From contig NC_081406.1 in the NCBI RefSeq assembly GCF_030272615.1, positions 240,174,422 to 240,238,421 of the forward strand: a DNA stretch of 64,000 nucleotides. The letters run 5' to 3'. A model generated the notes under the pieces. It worked only from the letters and a program-made list of their open reading frames with translations. It had not been told where the DNA came from and ran no database searches. Both the position numbers and the translations under genes were made by a program. Source of the DNA: Cryptomeria japonica (lineage: Eukaryota; Streptophyta; Pinopsida; Cupressales; Cupressaceae). Every line of letters starts with the position of its first letter. Within the stretch, counting starts at the first letter, position 1. Below, piece by piece: positions 33,083-44,999 of this stretch.

Positions 33083-33690
33083 GCAATTAGGGATTTATAT
33101 GTAACCACACCCAGCTCCTTTGACTCACACTCATTCTAAACTTGATTCGTACATGAAGAACAAAAGCTTACAATATAACACACATGCATATTCTATGAAC
33201 TTGAATTAGAGATTCTAAAATACTCTAGATTACTCGATCCTGTCAATGTATGATAATCCACATATTTTGCAATATTAGTATCATCTACAAACCAAAATAA
33301 TATATGAACTATAGAATTACCAAGTTATTACTTAGACTCATTATATAATTACACCATTTGATGATAGATTTCACATCTACCAACTTTGTATTTTCTTTGT
33401 ACTTAAACTCCCCTTGCATGAAGTCTCTTCTAATACATGCTCCTCAACCATCATGCTCTCCCTTTCCTTCACTAGCCTTATAGAATTTGACATATGTTGA
33501 ACACTAGTGATCTTATGCAACTTTCTCAATTAATAGAAAATTTGTGACTTCTTGAATTGTGATACATAAATATATGAACATATGATATGAAATTAGAATG
33601 ATATGCCCCTCCTAGCTAGATCATGATATAACATTAAAAAAAAAACTGATGCCCCTCATATCTAGTGCTAGCTGTATACATTACATTCAT
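33083..33690. other. AT-rich spacer
   Basis: No feature recognised. Confidence 0.4.
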
Positions 33691-33694
33691 TCAC

Positions 33695-34935
33695 TCAGGA
33701 CCCATGGTACATTGACTTGGTCTTCATCTTGATGAATAAAAAGTGTCCTGAGGGGTTGACAAATACACAAAGGATTTGACACTTTATAGAAATAACTACG
33801 AAGGTATCTACCTTCGATGTCTTCATAACCAGAAAGCCCATAAGATAATAGAGGAATTCCACGGGAAATATGGTATAAACCATGGGTCAATGAATGCAAC
33901 AATACACCAGATTTTGAAGGTTGGATACTACTTGCCCAACAATTTTAAAGATACCCATGAACATGTTAGGCATTGTCATACATGTCAAACGGTTGCTTCC
34001 AAGGAGAGGAACCCTATCATGCCTTTCCAGCCAGAAAAATTGAGGTAAGAAAATTTGCCCAATGGGCATTAGATTTTGCCGGTGTTGTTTATCCTAACTC
34101 ATTTGTAGGACACAAGTTAATTCTAACTTCTACTGATTACTGCACCCGATGGAGGGAGGCCATAGCATGCAAGAATGCCACTAGGTAAGTTGTTCTCAAG
34201 TTCCTTGATGAATATATTGTCACCAGGTTTGGTATGTCATTTTCTCTGGTATGCGACAATGGCCATGCTTTTACTTCAGCACAATTTATGCAATGGTCAT
34301 ATGAGTACAAGGTAGTTTTGAAATTATCATCTAATTATTATCCACAAGGAAATGGGGTAGTTCAATCCATGAATAAGAAAATTTTAGATGTTATTAAGAA
34401 GTTACTTGAGAAGAACCCTAGGGACTGACACAATCAATTAAGATACGGGGTGATTGCACTAGAGTTAAAGATGTCCTGAGAACTTCTCCATACTACCTAG
34501 TTTATGGTCAGAACCTGGTTTTCTCAGTAAATTTACAAATCTTGGTCCTCCAATTAATGCAAGAACTTGTGATTGAGGACCAGGTAGAGGTTCGCCTCTT
34601 GAACCTATTAAGATGATGAAAAATGGATAAACACACTGCAATATTTTGCTAAGCACCAGGCGGTTGTCAAATGATGGTTTGATAAAAGAGAAAAGGTGAA
34701 ATATTTTTTAATTTATAACTTAGTCCTGTTATGGGATAAGGCCAAGGAGAAGAAAGTTTATCATCATAAGTTTTAAAGATTGTGGCTAGGTCCTTATCAG
34801 TATGCTAAGATCTTAGTGGAAAATACCTTTAGGTTGAGTTTGTTAACATGAGAACCTATATCATTGCCTATCAATGGTCAATTTATCAAACATTACTTTG
34901 ATTGATCTAATAATGAGCTTGATCCTTTGTAGATA
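33695..34935 (+). pseudogene. Ty3/gypsy integrase remnant
   Basis: The plus strand reads PWYIDLVFILMNK, a motif that precedes integrase in plant gypsy polyproteins. The zinc-binding H-H-C-C follows (EEFHGKYGINHG ... HVRHCHTCQTVA), then the core: FAQWALDFAG (first Asp), SLVCDNGHAFTSAQF (second Asp) and YPQGNGVVQSMNK, where the usual Glu of G-x-A-E-S is Val. The C-terminal part is choppy with many TAG/TGA stops to about 34930. Reverse transcriptase sequence is not seen upstream, so this is a fragment. Loss of the catalytic Glu and the stops make it dead. Confidence 0.85.
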
Positions 34936-36130
34936 GTAGATAGGAGGTTTTCTTGTTTTCTTGTTTCCTTCATGTTGCATGCTTTCTTTTTTTCCCCTTC
35001 CGCTCTTCGCTTATCGTTGTGTTGCTTTTGTTTTGGTGATTGCTTGTTTTCCTTTCTTGATTTCTTTGTTTGGTTAGTTTGTTTGGTTTTGTTTTGTTTT
35101 GGCTTTGTTTCGTTGTCTTTGTGTTCATGGTTTTGTCATGTTGGGAAATGTATCTACTGTTAAGGTTTCTGATTGGATAGATGTTCTTTGCACGAACAAT
35201 GTGAATTTTGAGAGACTTCGACTCTTAGCTCCTTATAACTTCATTACCTTTTAGTTAATATTGAAATTTTTGTCTACATTCATCCAAGGTGATATATAAT
35301 GGTTTAATTATGATTTGAGTTCTTGACTCTCAATTGGTGAAGGCTAACATGATTACTCAGCACCATCATCACACTAAGTTGCATCAAATTTTTTTTGTAA
35401 TATGTTTGAAGAACTTGTTTCCAAGTGAAAAATCATAAGTTAGGATGTTTCAAGTTGTCCAGTGTGGTTCCCAACCCAGTAATCAAACTTCAATGTTTGA
35501 AAGTTACTTTAAGGTTGTGAAGAAATAATTGCTCTATATTCTATGAGGTGAAATATGTTCTACAAAAAGAAGAAAAAGAAAAAGAGAAAAGAAATAATCA
35601 ACTTGCTGCAACTAAATTTGGGTGTTTCAGGTAATCTCCACCGGGGCTATGGACGCTATCCGGCAATGGAGCAATGGTTCTCCTCAAGTGACGAGAGCTA
35701 GAGGTATCTTTGTCGGGGATATGGACACCCAATTAGTAATAGAGTTGTATTGAGGACGACGTTGCACGAAACACATTGATTGACTTCACCTACCTAGCCT
35801 GGGCCTAATTTCCTTTGTTTATCTTCACTATTGAAAATGATGGAGTAATGAATCAAGTGCACACACTTAAGAGTTGATCTTGTTTTGTTCTAGATTCAGT
35901 TTCTTGTTCCTGAGTTCACTCATCTTTTTTTCTTATACATTGTTTTGAATAATATTAGCCTAAATTGTCGGATAAACCAGATATTTTAAAGTTTTAGAAT
36001 GCATAGAGTCATATTTCCTAGATAGTCACCATTTGTTATGCCTTGCATATCTAGTCCCATCATTTCATTCTCATGAAAATATGTATCCGCCTTTTTTTTG
36101 GTTTTTGTCCTCTTTTGTTAATTTTCCTTT
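34936..36130 (+). other. Non-coding stretch after gypsy integrase; possible 3' region or U3
   Basis: The segment is T/G-rich, then has structured text near 35630-35760 (caccggggctatggacgc; ggggatatggacacccaa). It is placed where a gypsy 3' untranslated region and LTR would be expected. I could not fix TG...CA ends. Confidence 0.35.
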
Positions 36131-36139
36131 TTTTTTAGT

Positions 36140-37390
36140 TTTTGCTTTGGGCACCTCGGTAACTCGGGTTCCCGAACTCCCGAGGTGACCTTTTGTTAGT
36201 TTTGAGTGTTTTGTTTGGAAGTTCAGGTTCCTGAAATCTCGAGTTTGTATTTTCTTTGTTTTGGAACATCACTTCGGAAGTTCAGGTTCCCTGAATCCCG
36301 AAGTGGTTGTTTTCTTTTGGGAGTTATCACCCTAGAGGTTCGGGTTCTTGAACTCATAGGTTGGTTGTCCTTTTATTTTTTGTAGCTCAGAATCCTGAAA
36401 CCCTGAGGTTCCGAGCCTGTTGTTTGGGTTGCACTTCAGAAACTCGGGTTCCTCAGTTCCCAAAGTTGCATTTAATGAGGTACTTGGTTGGGGGTATAAA
36501 TACGGTTGGAGGTTATTTTTGAGAAAATTTGTTCACACACTCATTCAAATCCAGAGCTCTGACCTCGCATCTTTGCACTCTCGCCCTCCCGGTCAAGCAC
36601 CGCCTTCATTTTTTCTGCCAGGTAGGTTGATTTATTGCTTTGTTTGGATTTGCGTGTATTTTAGATTAGATTTCACATTTTTAGTCTTGATTTCTTAAGT
36701 TTTGCTTGTTTTATTTGTTTTTCTTTAGTTTTCAGTTTTGTACCCTAACCTTGGGATCTTGGGTTCCTGAATTTTTGGGTTAGGGGTTGTGCGTTTTTGT
36801 GTTATTTTAGAAACTTGGGTTTCCGAGTTCCTGAAATGACAGTCTTAGGGTTTGTCATTTGTTTTGTACCACTTAAAAAAATTGGGTTCCTGAGTTCCTG
36901 AAATGGTAGTCTTAGGTTTTTGTTTTAGATTTCACTACTTTTGAAACCCAGGTCCTTGAGTTCCTGAGTTAGTTTCTTTTTTTTGCATATCTTTTCAACT
37001 CAAAACCCAGTAGTCCCAGGGTCCCGAGCTCCTTTTTTTGTTCCATTTTTATAGTTTACCAAGACTTCGATTTCCCGAAGTTCCACTTTGCATTTTAGAG
37101 TCCCACCTCATAACTTCGGGACCTCAGAGTCCCAAATTTGTTTTCATTGTTAGGGTTTCACCACTTCGAAACTTCGAAAACCTGAGTTTTTGAGTTCCAG
37201 AAGTAGTCTCCTTTTATGTTTTTGGCAAGTTCGGTATCTCGAAACCTTGGTGTTTCAAGTTTGTTAGTTCTGTTAGGGGTTTTAGCTCGGGACCCTGTAC
37301 TTTTGGACTCCTGGGTTTTCTTTGTGGTTTTGTGTTTTCTTACCTCAAAACCTTGGGATCCTGGGATCCCAGAGTCCCAAGGTGAGTTGT
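36140..37390 (+). repeat. Field of short pseudo-palindromic repeats around a TATA box
   Basis: About a dozen degenerate units of 25-35 bp occur, of the form CTCGG-x-AACTCGGGTTCC followed by GAACTCCCGAGG. Clear examples start near 36155, 36220, 36275, 36335, 36390, 36430, 36760, 36820, 36880, 36950, 37080 and 37110. Each unit reads partly as its own reverse complement, so a short hairpin is possible. Units lie both upstream and downstream of the TATA box at 36495, at irregular spacing of 50-70 bp, so this is not a simple tandem satellite. Confidence 0.7.
36495..36502 (+). promoter_or_regulatory. TATA box candidate for the ORF-X copy 3 transcript
   Basis: GGGGTATAAATACGG lies about 125 bp before a splice-donor-like CAG|GTAGGT at 36622. 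The sequence after it (tcacacactcattcaaatcc) is typical of a plant leader. Its neighbourhood is the pseudo-palindromic repeat field. Confidence 0.6.
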
Positions 37391-37446
37391 TTTTGCAGTG
37401 ATATTTCTTTGAGTAGTATTTGATTTCTGATTGGTTTGTTTTGTAG
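36622..37446 (+). other. Probable leader intron upstream of ORF-X copy 3
   Basis: A donor-like CAG|GTAGGTTG at 36621/36622 and an acceptor-like TTTGTTTTGTAG|GG ending at 37446 bracket 825 bp. The ATG that is in frame with ORF-X copy 3 lies at 37462, 16 bp after the acceptor. About half of the pseudo-palindromic repeats fall inside this intron. The call rests on splice-site fit and on the position of the ATG. Confidence 0.45.
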
Positions 37447-40400
37447 GGTTAGCTTTGTTTGATGGAATCTTCTTGAAAGACAAAGGATCTTGTAAAGCTA
37501 CCTATCACGATGAAATATCAGTACTAGGGTCAAACATATGCCTCCAAGCTGGAGGATACTATCCAATGGGTCACAAATATAGAGATTGAGCACATAGAGC
37601 TCGAGGATATAGAAAGACAATTGGAGAAATCAAGACAAGATGCAAAGTGCAAAAGGATCGAGAGATCTGGTTTGGTAGAGGCGTCCATTTTCCCACATTC
37701 AGTACACAAACCAGAATGATTAATGAAAGTTGCACTGTTTTATAACCCCAATACCAAGAAATGTGTAGATGCTAATGGGAGACTAGAGATTGATTTATTG
37801 TTGAATATGTTGGCCTTGGTATTTTACATTCCCACTAGGAGGGAAGTATTGGTTGAAGTGGAACAAGATGGTGAAAGAGAATGGAACCAGAACATGAACC
37901 AATGCAAGAAAAGGATGAATGAAGAACAGATTGAGGACGAGAGAAAGACAAGCCTTAAATAAAATGAATTTTTGAGGACTTATTTCAAAGAACCACAAAG
38001 AGATTTAATCATAATGCTTAGCAAGGAATTTGGTAAACCTGCATGCAAACACTTTCAGCCATGGATGTTCTCATTCATTCTAACAATTTTGGATGGACGA
38101 CAATATTACGACTGGGCTCAAATTTTGTCAGATAACATCAGAGACCAACTTAGGGAAGTGCATAATACAAAGAAATTATTCTTCATGTCTTATGTTATTT
38201 GGGTTGTAGCTAGATCAGGTCATTTTTTAGAGCTACAAACCAAGGGCAGATTGGAGGAAGAAGAAGGACAAAATGTTGTATGGGAGTACTATACACAATT
38301 ATCATTGAAAGAATTAAGGTTACATTATAAGAGAATCAATAAGACATTCTTGTTTCCTATTATTATAAGGTTAACAAGTGATACCATATTTATGCTAAGA
38401 AAGGAGGCGATGAAGCTAGTAAAGAAGTGGGTATGTTGGTTTATACAAAATTTCTGATCTACTTATTTAAGAGTAAGTGGGTTCACTAGAGAACCATTTT
38501 TGTTGCCTAGATACTGTACAGATAGAGTGATTTTGTTGGAGTACGCAAGACAAATGGTGCACCTGCAAAACATACTAGCATCAAGAAATAAGACAAGTGT
38601 TACAAGTGAAGGCTTCCCCTTGAATTTATCATATTTTTCATGCTAGGAAATTCATGTGACAAAGGCTGTTGAGCAAGAATCACATAATCTATAGCTAAAT
38701 CCTTTTAATTATTCAAGATATTTTTATGATCCATATAATTAATTAAAAGGACTAATGCCAAAGATATATGAAGGACATCAGCCTACCCTGGAGGATTTTT
38801 GGGACAATCTTTAGGATAGCTTTGAGGCAAGGGAGAAATATTATCAACACCTCACTATTCTACAAATAAGAAATTTTGGTATTGAAACTAATATACCTAA
38901 ACAATTGCATGATGAGTGTATTTTGTTAGATCCAGTGTACAAGGAGATAGGGATAGATAAGAGGCTGCTCCCTCCAATCAAATGGTCATAGTAGGAGGTA
39001 GCAGATATTGATATAATTTATCAAGCGATAATAGATAGAACAAGAAAGTGGTTAAGTTTGAGGATTAAACTAGCTACTTCCAAAGGTAAACAAAAGAATA
39101 TCCCTACTAATAATCCTCAATCTAGGGTACATAAGGAGTATACAAGAAGAACTAGATCGAAGTCAAGAAGAATACCTCTACAAATCCTAATGAGGAAGCT
39201 GGAATTCCTTTGACTACACAATAATTGAAGAATAAAGTAGATGGGAAATGAAAGAAGCAGAGTATCTGGCGAAACAGGTAAGCTTGGGGATTATAGCGGG
39301 CCTAGGGGCCGAACCACAAGCAGATATTCTTCCTGTTAGGCCCACTATTGAAAGTGTTACAACAACAATAGAACAATCTTTTCAAGAGGCTCAACCCTCT
39401 AGTGCCTCCACTGTTGCTACAACAACTACTAATCCTACTGCTACTGCTAGTACTACTACCACAACAACACCAACAACCACATCAATCACATATGTTGCCG
39501 CAAATACTTCAACACCATCTCCATCATTGACTACAATAACTATTACTCCATATTTGGTTTCTTCAAAGATGTATGCACCTACAATGACTCCTACAACTGA
39601 AACAATTACTATTCATAATGTGGAGTCTGACTCAGACCAAGAAGAGGTTGAGCTAGTGCCAAAGAAGGTAGAACCAAAGAAAAGAAAGAGAATGACCCCT
39701 TCTAGTGCGAAGGAACGAAAGGAGTCTGTCATATAAAATTTATCAAAACTTTTACAGGTAGCTCCTATGGATGTAGATGATCAGGGTTTGCAAGGACAAC
39801 TATAGGACGAAGAGAAGAAAACTGAGAAAAAGCAAGCCGAGGAGCATGATGAAAGGTTGGTTCTTACTCCACAAGATGTAGAAAATTTGTTGAAAGATAT
39901 TGCAAGTGGAGATAAGGAACAACAAAGTCAAGAGCCAACTAAGGAATTTAATGAGCAAGTGAGAGAGAAGTTAGAAGAATATCAACAACAACTGGATACT
40001 AATGGTTCTCTATAGATAAAATTAGCTCAACAAGTACTTCAATAGTAACAAAAACTTTCTATACAAGTGCTTCCCACTCAAGAAGAGGTCGAAGCTCCTC
40101 AGGATACATAGGTTGAAGAAGAAGAGAAAATGAGGAAGAGTCGTTACATGAAGCTAGAAAGATGATTGTGCAAATAATAGTTGAAAAAGATAACACAAAG
40201 GAGGGAACACCACAATGGATAACCTTCACTTTTGATAAATAAAAAAAATTAGTGCTGCCTAAACTCACATTGCATTAGGCCATTACATAGGAGCCAAAGA
40301 AAACAAAGAAGGCTAGGACAATTCACCATTTGTCTAGAACTGGCTCCGGTGAAGTAATTGCTGATACTGCAACTCCTATGGAGATAGATGGAGAGGGCCC

Positions 40401-40578
40401 TTCAAGATACCAAGTGTCATGGGTCAGGATGGGAAAGAAAACAAAGTGGGGAGAGCTTCATACTTTAGAATTTTCTACTAGCACAGTAAGGAGTAGAATG
40501 GAGAAAGAACATAGTTCCCAACTATAGGTAAAGGAACTATTAGATCAGTATAAACAATTTCTTGTAGAAATGGGGAAG

Positions 40579-41042
40579 TGTTGGTGTAAATAATTATTCA
40601 TCATGGATATTATTATACTATAATTAAGTTTAATTAAGTACATGCATTTCATAGTAGTTTGGGTATGAGACACTTGGGTTTTTGTGCCACATTGGGATAG
40701 TGTGTGTAGGAGAATTTCCACCTTTCATGGTGTTGATCTTATCTTGTTGTTACATTCCACCTCATGTGGAATATTATATTCTTCTACCTACCCACACCTA
40801 TTTCCTACCTATCCTTGTTTATTATTGAGCCACATGTCATGTTTGTGTGCTCACATATCCATATAGCATTGCCTATATAAGAAGGCTCATCTACATTGTT
40901 TGTATAGACAATCATTGAACATCTTGTAATGATCCAGTTGAACATATTTTTCATCTTGATAGAATACAGTTTATTCCTATCATCTATCTTGTCTCTCTTA
41001 TTTGTGCTTTCCATTGCCTCTAGATCTTGGCAAAATCTCACA
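40579..41042 (+). mobile_element. Solo LTR, 464 bp, inside ORF-X copy 3
   Basis: It starts TGTTGGTGTAAATAATTATT and ends AATCTCACA. The flanks are GGAAG (40574-40578) and AGAAG (41043-41047), four of five identical. A TATA-like gcctatataagaaggctc is present near 40872. Deleting the LTR and one flank joins VEMGK to PLDSRTYD in frame. Short LTRs of this kind occur in copia and TRIM elements; I do not assign a family. Confidence 0.7.
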
Positions 41043-41644
41043 AGAAGCCTTTGGATTCAAGAACATATGACATGTTGCCTTCCACATCATTGCTGCCAGA
41101 GGGTGATGTAAGAACTTTTATTGAAATAAGGAAAGTAGCTATCACTAAAAAGTTGTGGGTGAAAGAGAATGCTTCAAAGGTAAGATTTTTCCTACAACAT
41201 ACAATAGGCATTTATGAAAAGATCCTCAAAACGGAGAAAGAAATAAGAGTTTGTTTAGCAAATTGGGGAGTGAGGATCACAGACATCGCCAAGCAATGTA
41301 AAAATTTGAATAAAATATTGGGCCTTGGGTGAAGAAGTGACTAAAAATGAAGATTTGCTGGGAGGAGACAATTTTTGTAGTTTACAATCTTGCATTCTTT
41401 TTAATAGAATTTAAGGTAGAAGTTCTTGAGCAATGTAAGTCAAAGATATTGGAGACACATGCTCCTCTTTTGAAATCGCTTGGTAAATATAATTTTTTTG
41501 TGAAGAAGCTATTAGGAGCATATGGTCATGACATTTTGAAAGACGGATGTATGAAGGAAGGTGTAGTACTGGATCAATGGGATTAGTATGCGACTTATCA
41601 TTTTGCACGTACATCAAAGTTTAATTCAGAGTTAATGGATAGGC

Positions 41645-41705
41645 ACTCATTTTTTACTTCTCAGTGTATACATGTACTCATTTTTACTTCTCAATGTATA
41701 CATGT
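41645..41705 (+). repeat. 30-bp tandem duplication
   Basis: Two adjacent copies of about 30-31 bp (around acttctcagtgtatacatgt) differ at a base and by one T. They lie in the tail of ORF-X copy 3 and shift its frame. Confidence 0.85.
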
Positions 41706-41780
41706 GGAAGGAGTAATTGATAAGCTGGTTAGTAGATGGGAGAAGGCAAAGAAAACTTTGAAGAAGTCCAAGTTTTGATT

Positions 41781-42880
41781 TTCATATGTTGCTGATACTC
41801 CTGTAGATACAGTTGCATTTTTTGTTAGTAACTACAAGAGCTATAAACAGAAGTAAATGATGAACACATAGTTACCGTACATGCAATTCTGAGAGCTTTT
41901 TGAAGATATTTTTGGTTGCCACTAGAGCTGAGATTTCAACTACTATGCAACATCAACTTTAGCTTTTGGGAAAACTTTGCATGGCCATAATGGCCAACTT
42001 CGGGAACACACGTTTCATAGTGATAGTTAATTAGTAGTTTCACTAGAGTTTAAGGCAGAGGCTTGCATGTCAATTGCGGCTTTTGTAGCACTTAATTTAG
42101 ATAGCTTTAATTCCTATAACTTAGGACATGAAACTCTATAAATTAGAGATTTTGATTCATTGTAAGGGTCCGCGAATTGATGATTTGTTGGCCAAGTTAA
42201 AGAGATTTTTATGCAGATTTTTATGAGTTTTAGGAAATTTTGTGATACATTCTTTGAAGTTGATACAAAAAGAATCTTATAGGTTGCTTGATTTACATGT
42301 GTTCTATTGATTTGAGTTCTTCGTAATCTAGTAACTTCTATTATTTGGAATCAACAACTAGTTTCATTTACACTTTATTGTTTCATGAATCATATTGCAC
42401 ATGCTAGTGGTGTATGAGAATTGATATGATAGGGTAGTTATCTTGGTGGTATTTGTTTCCGTAATTTTGTGAAGAAGTCCGACTTTACACATTTTTTGGG
42501 GTTCTTTCATTGAATGTTAATTTAAATAATATTGATAATATAAGATTGCATAATATTAATCTCATAGCTAACTGAGTTGTGATTGAATTGGTTTCATTGT
42601 TATTTTCTTGTTCCCCTGACCTATCTTTTGAAGTTTATTTGTTCGAGAGCTCCAAAAATAAAAAATACCAAAAACCTAGAGAACTTAAAGAACTAGCATT
42701 ATCCCCTTTATAGGTACAATTACATTACTGCTAAGTTACCCATCATCATCGAGACTCGATAGAAGAGACCTTGGAGTTGTGGGTTTTCCCAAACTTTTTA
42801 CTTTTCAGGAGAGGTGGTGTGTATTCATATAGACTACCTGCCCTATTGGTGAGTGCATAAAAACACGTGTCAATAGGAGG
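41781..42880 (+). other. Non-coding stretch after ORF-X copy 3
   Basis: T-rich sequence follows the ORF. The words ggtggtatttgt and gtgaagaa near 42450-42475 also occur in order at 53415-53470 after ORF-X copy 4, so this may be the related 3' LTR or untranslated region. I could not fix ends. Confidence 0.3.
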
Positions 42881-43085
42881 GGGGAGATAGAGGGAAAGAG
42901 AGGAAAATATACCTATAGAGATGAATATCAAGTGAGAGAAGAAGAGGGAGATAAATAGATAGAGGTAGAGGGAGAGATATATACAAAGATACATAAGGAG
43001 ATAGAGATAGAGACATAGAGATGTAGAGGGAGAGGGAGAGGTGGAGATAAAGCTAGAGAAAGATAGGGAAGAAATAAAAAATATA
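42880..43085 (+). repeat. GA/GATA-rich low-complexity repeat
   Basis: An imperfect purine run of gagaga, gatagag and agggag words over about 200 bp. The minus-strand frame across it (Ser/Leu/Tyr repeats) is an artefact of composition. Confidence 0.85.
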
Positions 43086-44185
43086 TACATTGATTATACC
43101 TTTATGAATATAATGTTTCAAATTCACATTTTTTTTAAATGTCTATAAAAAATACTAAAAACCTAGTCACATTTATAAATTCCAAAAATATTGTACTATA
43201 ACACAATTTTTTAAAACCAATCACATTGTAGATAAATAATTTCTTTATAAGTTAGGAAATATACATTTTAATTTTGTAGAAAACAAATTCATTTTTATGA
43301 AAAAAAAATGTTAAATTGTTGAAAAATCAAATTATTAATTACTTGCTAATTAAGTTAGAAAATGTAGAAAATGTTGTAGAAAATGTAACCTAAAGCATAT
43401 TAATCACTAACTAAGGATTTGATGAATACAATAGTATAACCTAAAATAACTACTAATGACTTTAAAATTATAGTCATAATAATTATTACATGAACATTAC
43501 AATAGATAAAATAAATATAGTTATAATATACTTTATCCTATTTCTCCTTAAAAACAAGAAAACCTTAATTTTCAATCACAATGAGCAATTCAACAACTAA
43601 ATAGGCCCTCTCTCTTCGTAAAGCACATCAATTTCCCCCACCCATATCCAATTCTTCTGAATTTTCACTGTGAGATCTTCCAAATTTCCAAAACATCCCC
43701 AACTTAAAGACCTACCTCTCCAAATGCAAATACCAAATTTGACCGAACTTGAGAAATTAGATACAAATTCAAGTACCCACTTGATATTTTAATCCAAATT
43801 TTAGAACCCACTTCCTATTTCAACCTTACCTAACAACCCCAATGCTCTGCTCTTGTTAGTTATCCGAATGAAAGACCTAAATAACATTCCTGTGGGTAAG
43901 AAGCAAAATAAGTTCCAAATTCTAGTTTGTGTGGATGAGGATCTTTTTTTTGTAAGGCTCAAATCTTACTTATATAATGACGCTGATGGTAATCTTACAA
44001 AATCTGTGTACTGACAGTATTTTACAATTGATTCAATGTGAATGAATCATTCGATATCTTATTTATAGAAAATATTTGAATGATTTAGCTGTGAAAACGA
44101 TAAAAGCGATGGACAGTTGAAGGCTTCCCAATCGTCTTGCATCATTTTAGATGGCTTGACAGTGGTAGATAGGCTCAGTCGAACA
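43086..44185. other. AT-rich spacer
   Basis: No coding frame or element end recognised. Confidence 0.4.
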
Positions 44186-44189
44186 TTGG

Positions 44190-44390
44190 ACTTAAAATAA
44201 AAGATATGCCTTTCACATAAAATATACCTACTAAATATAGATATTAATCTTCATTTCAAACTTAAAATTTGTAAATAAATAAATAACTCATGTGAATCTC
44301 AAAATCACCTCACGTGACCTTTCCTTTTCATAAAAGACGCTTGCAGTCATATGAAAGACTTTATCACCGCCTTCATTAAAATGTAAAAAA
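44190..44390 (+). repeat. Locus C, upstream module
   Basis: About 200 bp match 24500-24665, with the words ttaatcttcatttcaaact and agtcatatgaaagacttta. The match stops at 44390, where unrelated AT-rich DNA follows to about 44990. Confidence 0.75.
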
Positions 44391-44999
44391 CAAAAAAAAC
44401 TCAATGTTTCAACAACTCCTACTCTTATAAATAATATTTTTTTTGAAATGTAAAAATACCCTTTTATAGATCTATAAGTGAATTTTTTAAAATATATATC
44501 TTTTAATATTTTAATTAGTTTTTTATATTTTATATTTTATTATTATTGAAAGTCGGTCATCAACACTAAAATATAAGGTTGATTATCTTGTCAAGGAAAA
44601 ATACTAAAATTTATTTTAAAATTTTGAAAAAAATATGATGTAGTAGAGAAAGGAATCTGTGTCAAGATGAAATACACAACTTTTCAAATTTATTGAAAAT
44701 ATATATTTATAAAAAATAGTAAAAAATATATCCATGCACTAAAATTTCTCTTTATCAATATATACAAAAAAAAATTGATGAAAAAAAGTAAAAATTTACT
44801 AATTACAGTGTGGTGGCTTCCGTAACTTCAATTTCAACATTTTATCAGCAACTAAATTATAGTGTTTCTTTTATGAAAAACTACATTCAAATAATTTTTA
44901 AATTTTTTGTTAAAATTATAAATATAAAATAGACAAAATAATATAAATTTTATTAGTTTACATCATTTCAAAATTCAAAACATATATTTTAGTTTCGGG
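44391..44999. other. AT-rich insertion-like stretch inside locus C
   Basis: This has no counterpart in locus A at the same place, which instead holds the small-gene candidate. No element ends are seen. Confidence 0.35.

Larger units (their letters stand above)
37462..41780 (+). pseudogene. ORF-X copy 3, with a solo LTR inside
   Basis: From ATG 37462 one frame runs to about 39200 with roughly ten stops. It shifts at about 39200 and returns to the first frame by 40330. Landmarks in order: LEDTIQWVTNIEIEHIELED, an N-terminal block GRLEIDLLLNMLALVFYIP, KKLFFMSYVIWVVARSGHF, YYTQLSLKELRLHYKRINK, a Thr/Pro-rich linker at 39360-39570, a DSDQEEVELVPKKVEPKKRK patch, acidic coiled-coil text, and after the LTR at 40579-41042 PLDSRTYDMLPSTSLLPEGD and IEIRKVAITKKLWVKEN. 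About 1300 codons remain. I do not recognise the family. A weak resemblance of the N-terminal block to plant mobile domain proteins is noted only as an idea. Most stops are TAG. Confidence 0.6.

Noticed and set aside
33695-37446. One continuous gypsy element from integrase through LTR to ORF-X
   Set aside because: I could not find TG...CA ends or a primer binding site between 34936 and 37446, so joining the integrase relic and ORF-X copy 3 into one element is not supported.
42746-43090. 114-codon minus-strand frame rich in Ser/Leu/Tyr
   Set aside because: It is the translation of a GA/GATA low-complexity repeat. No domain and no start context.
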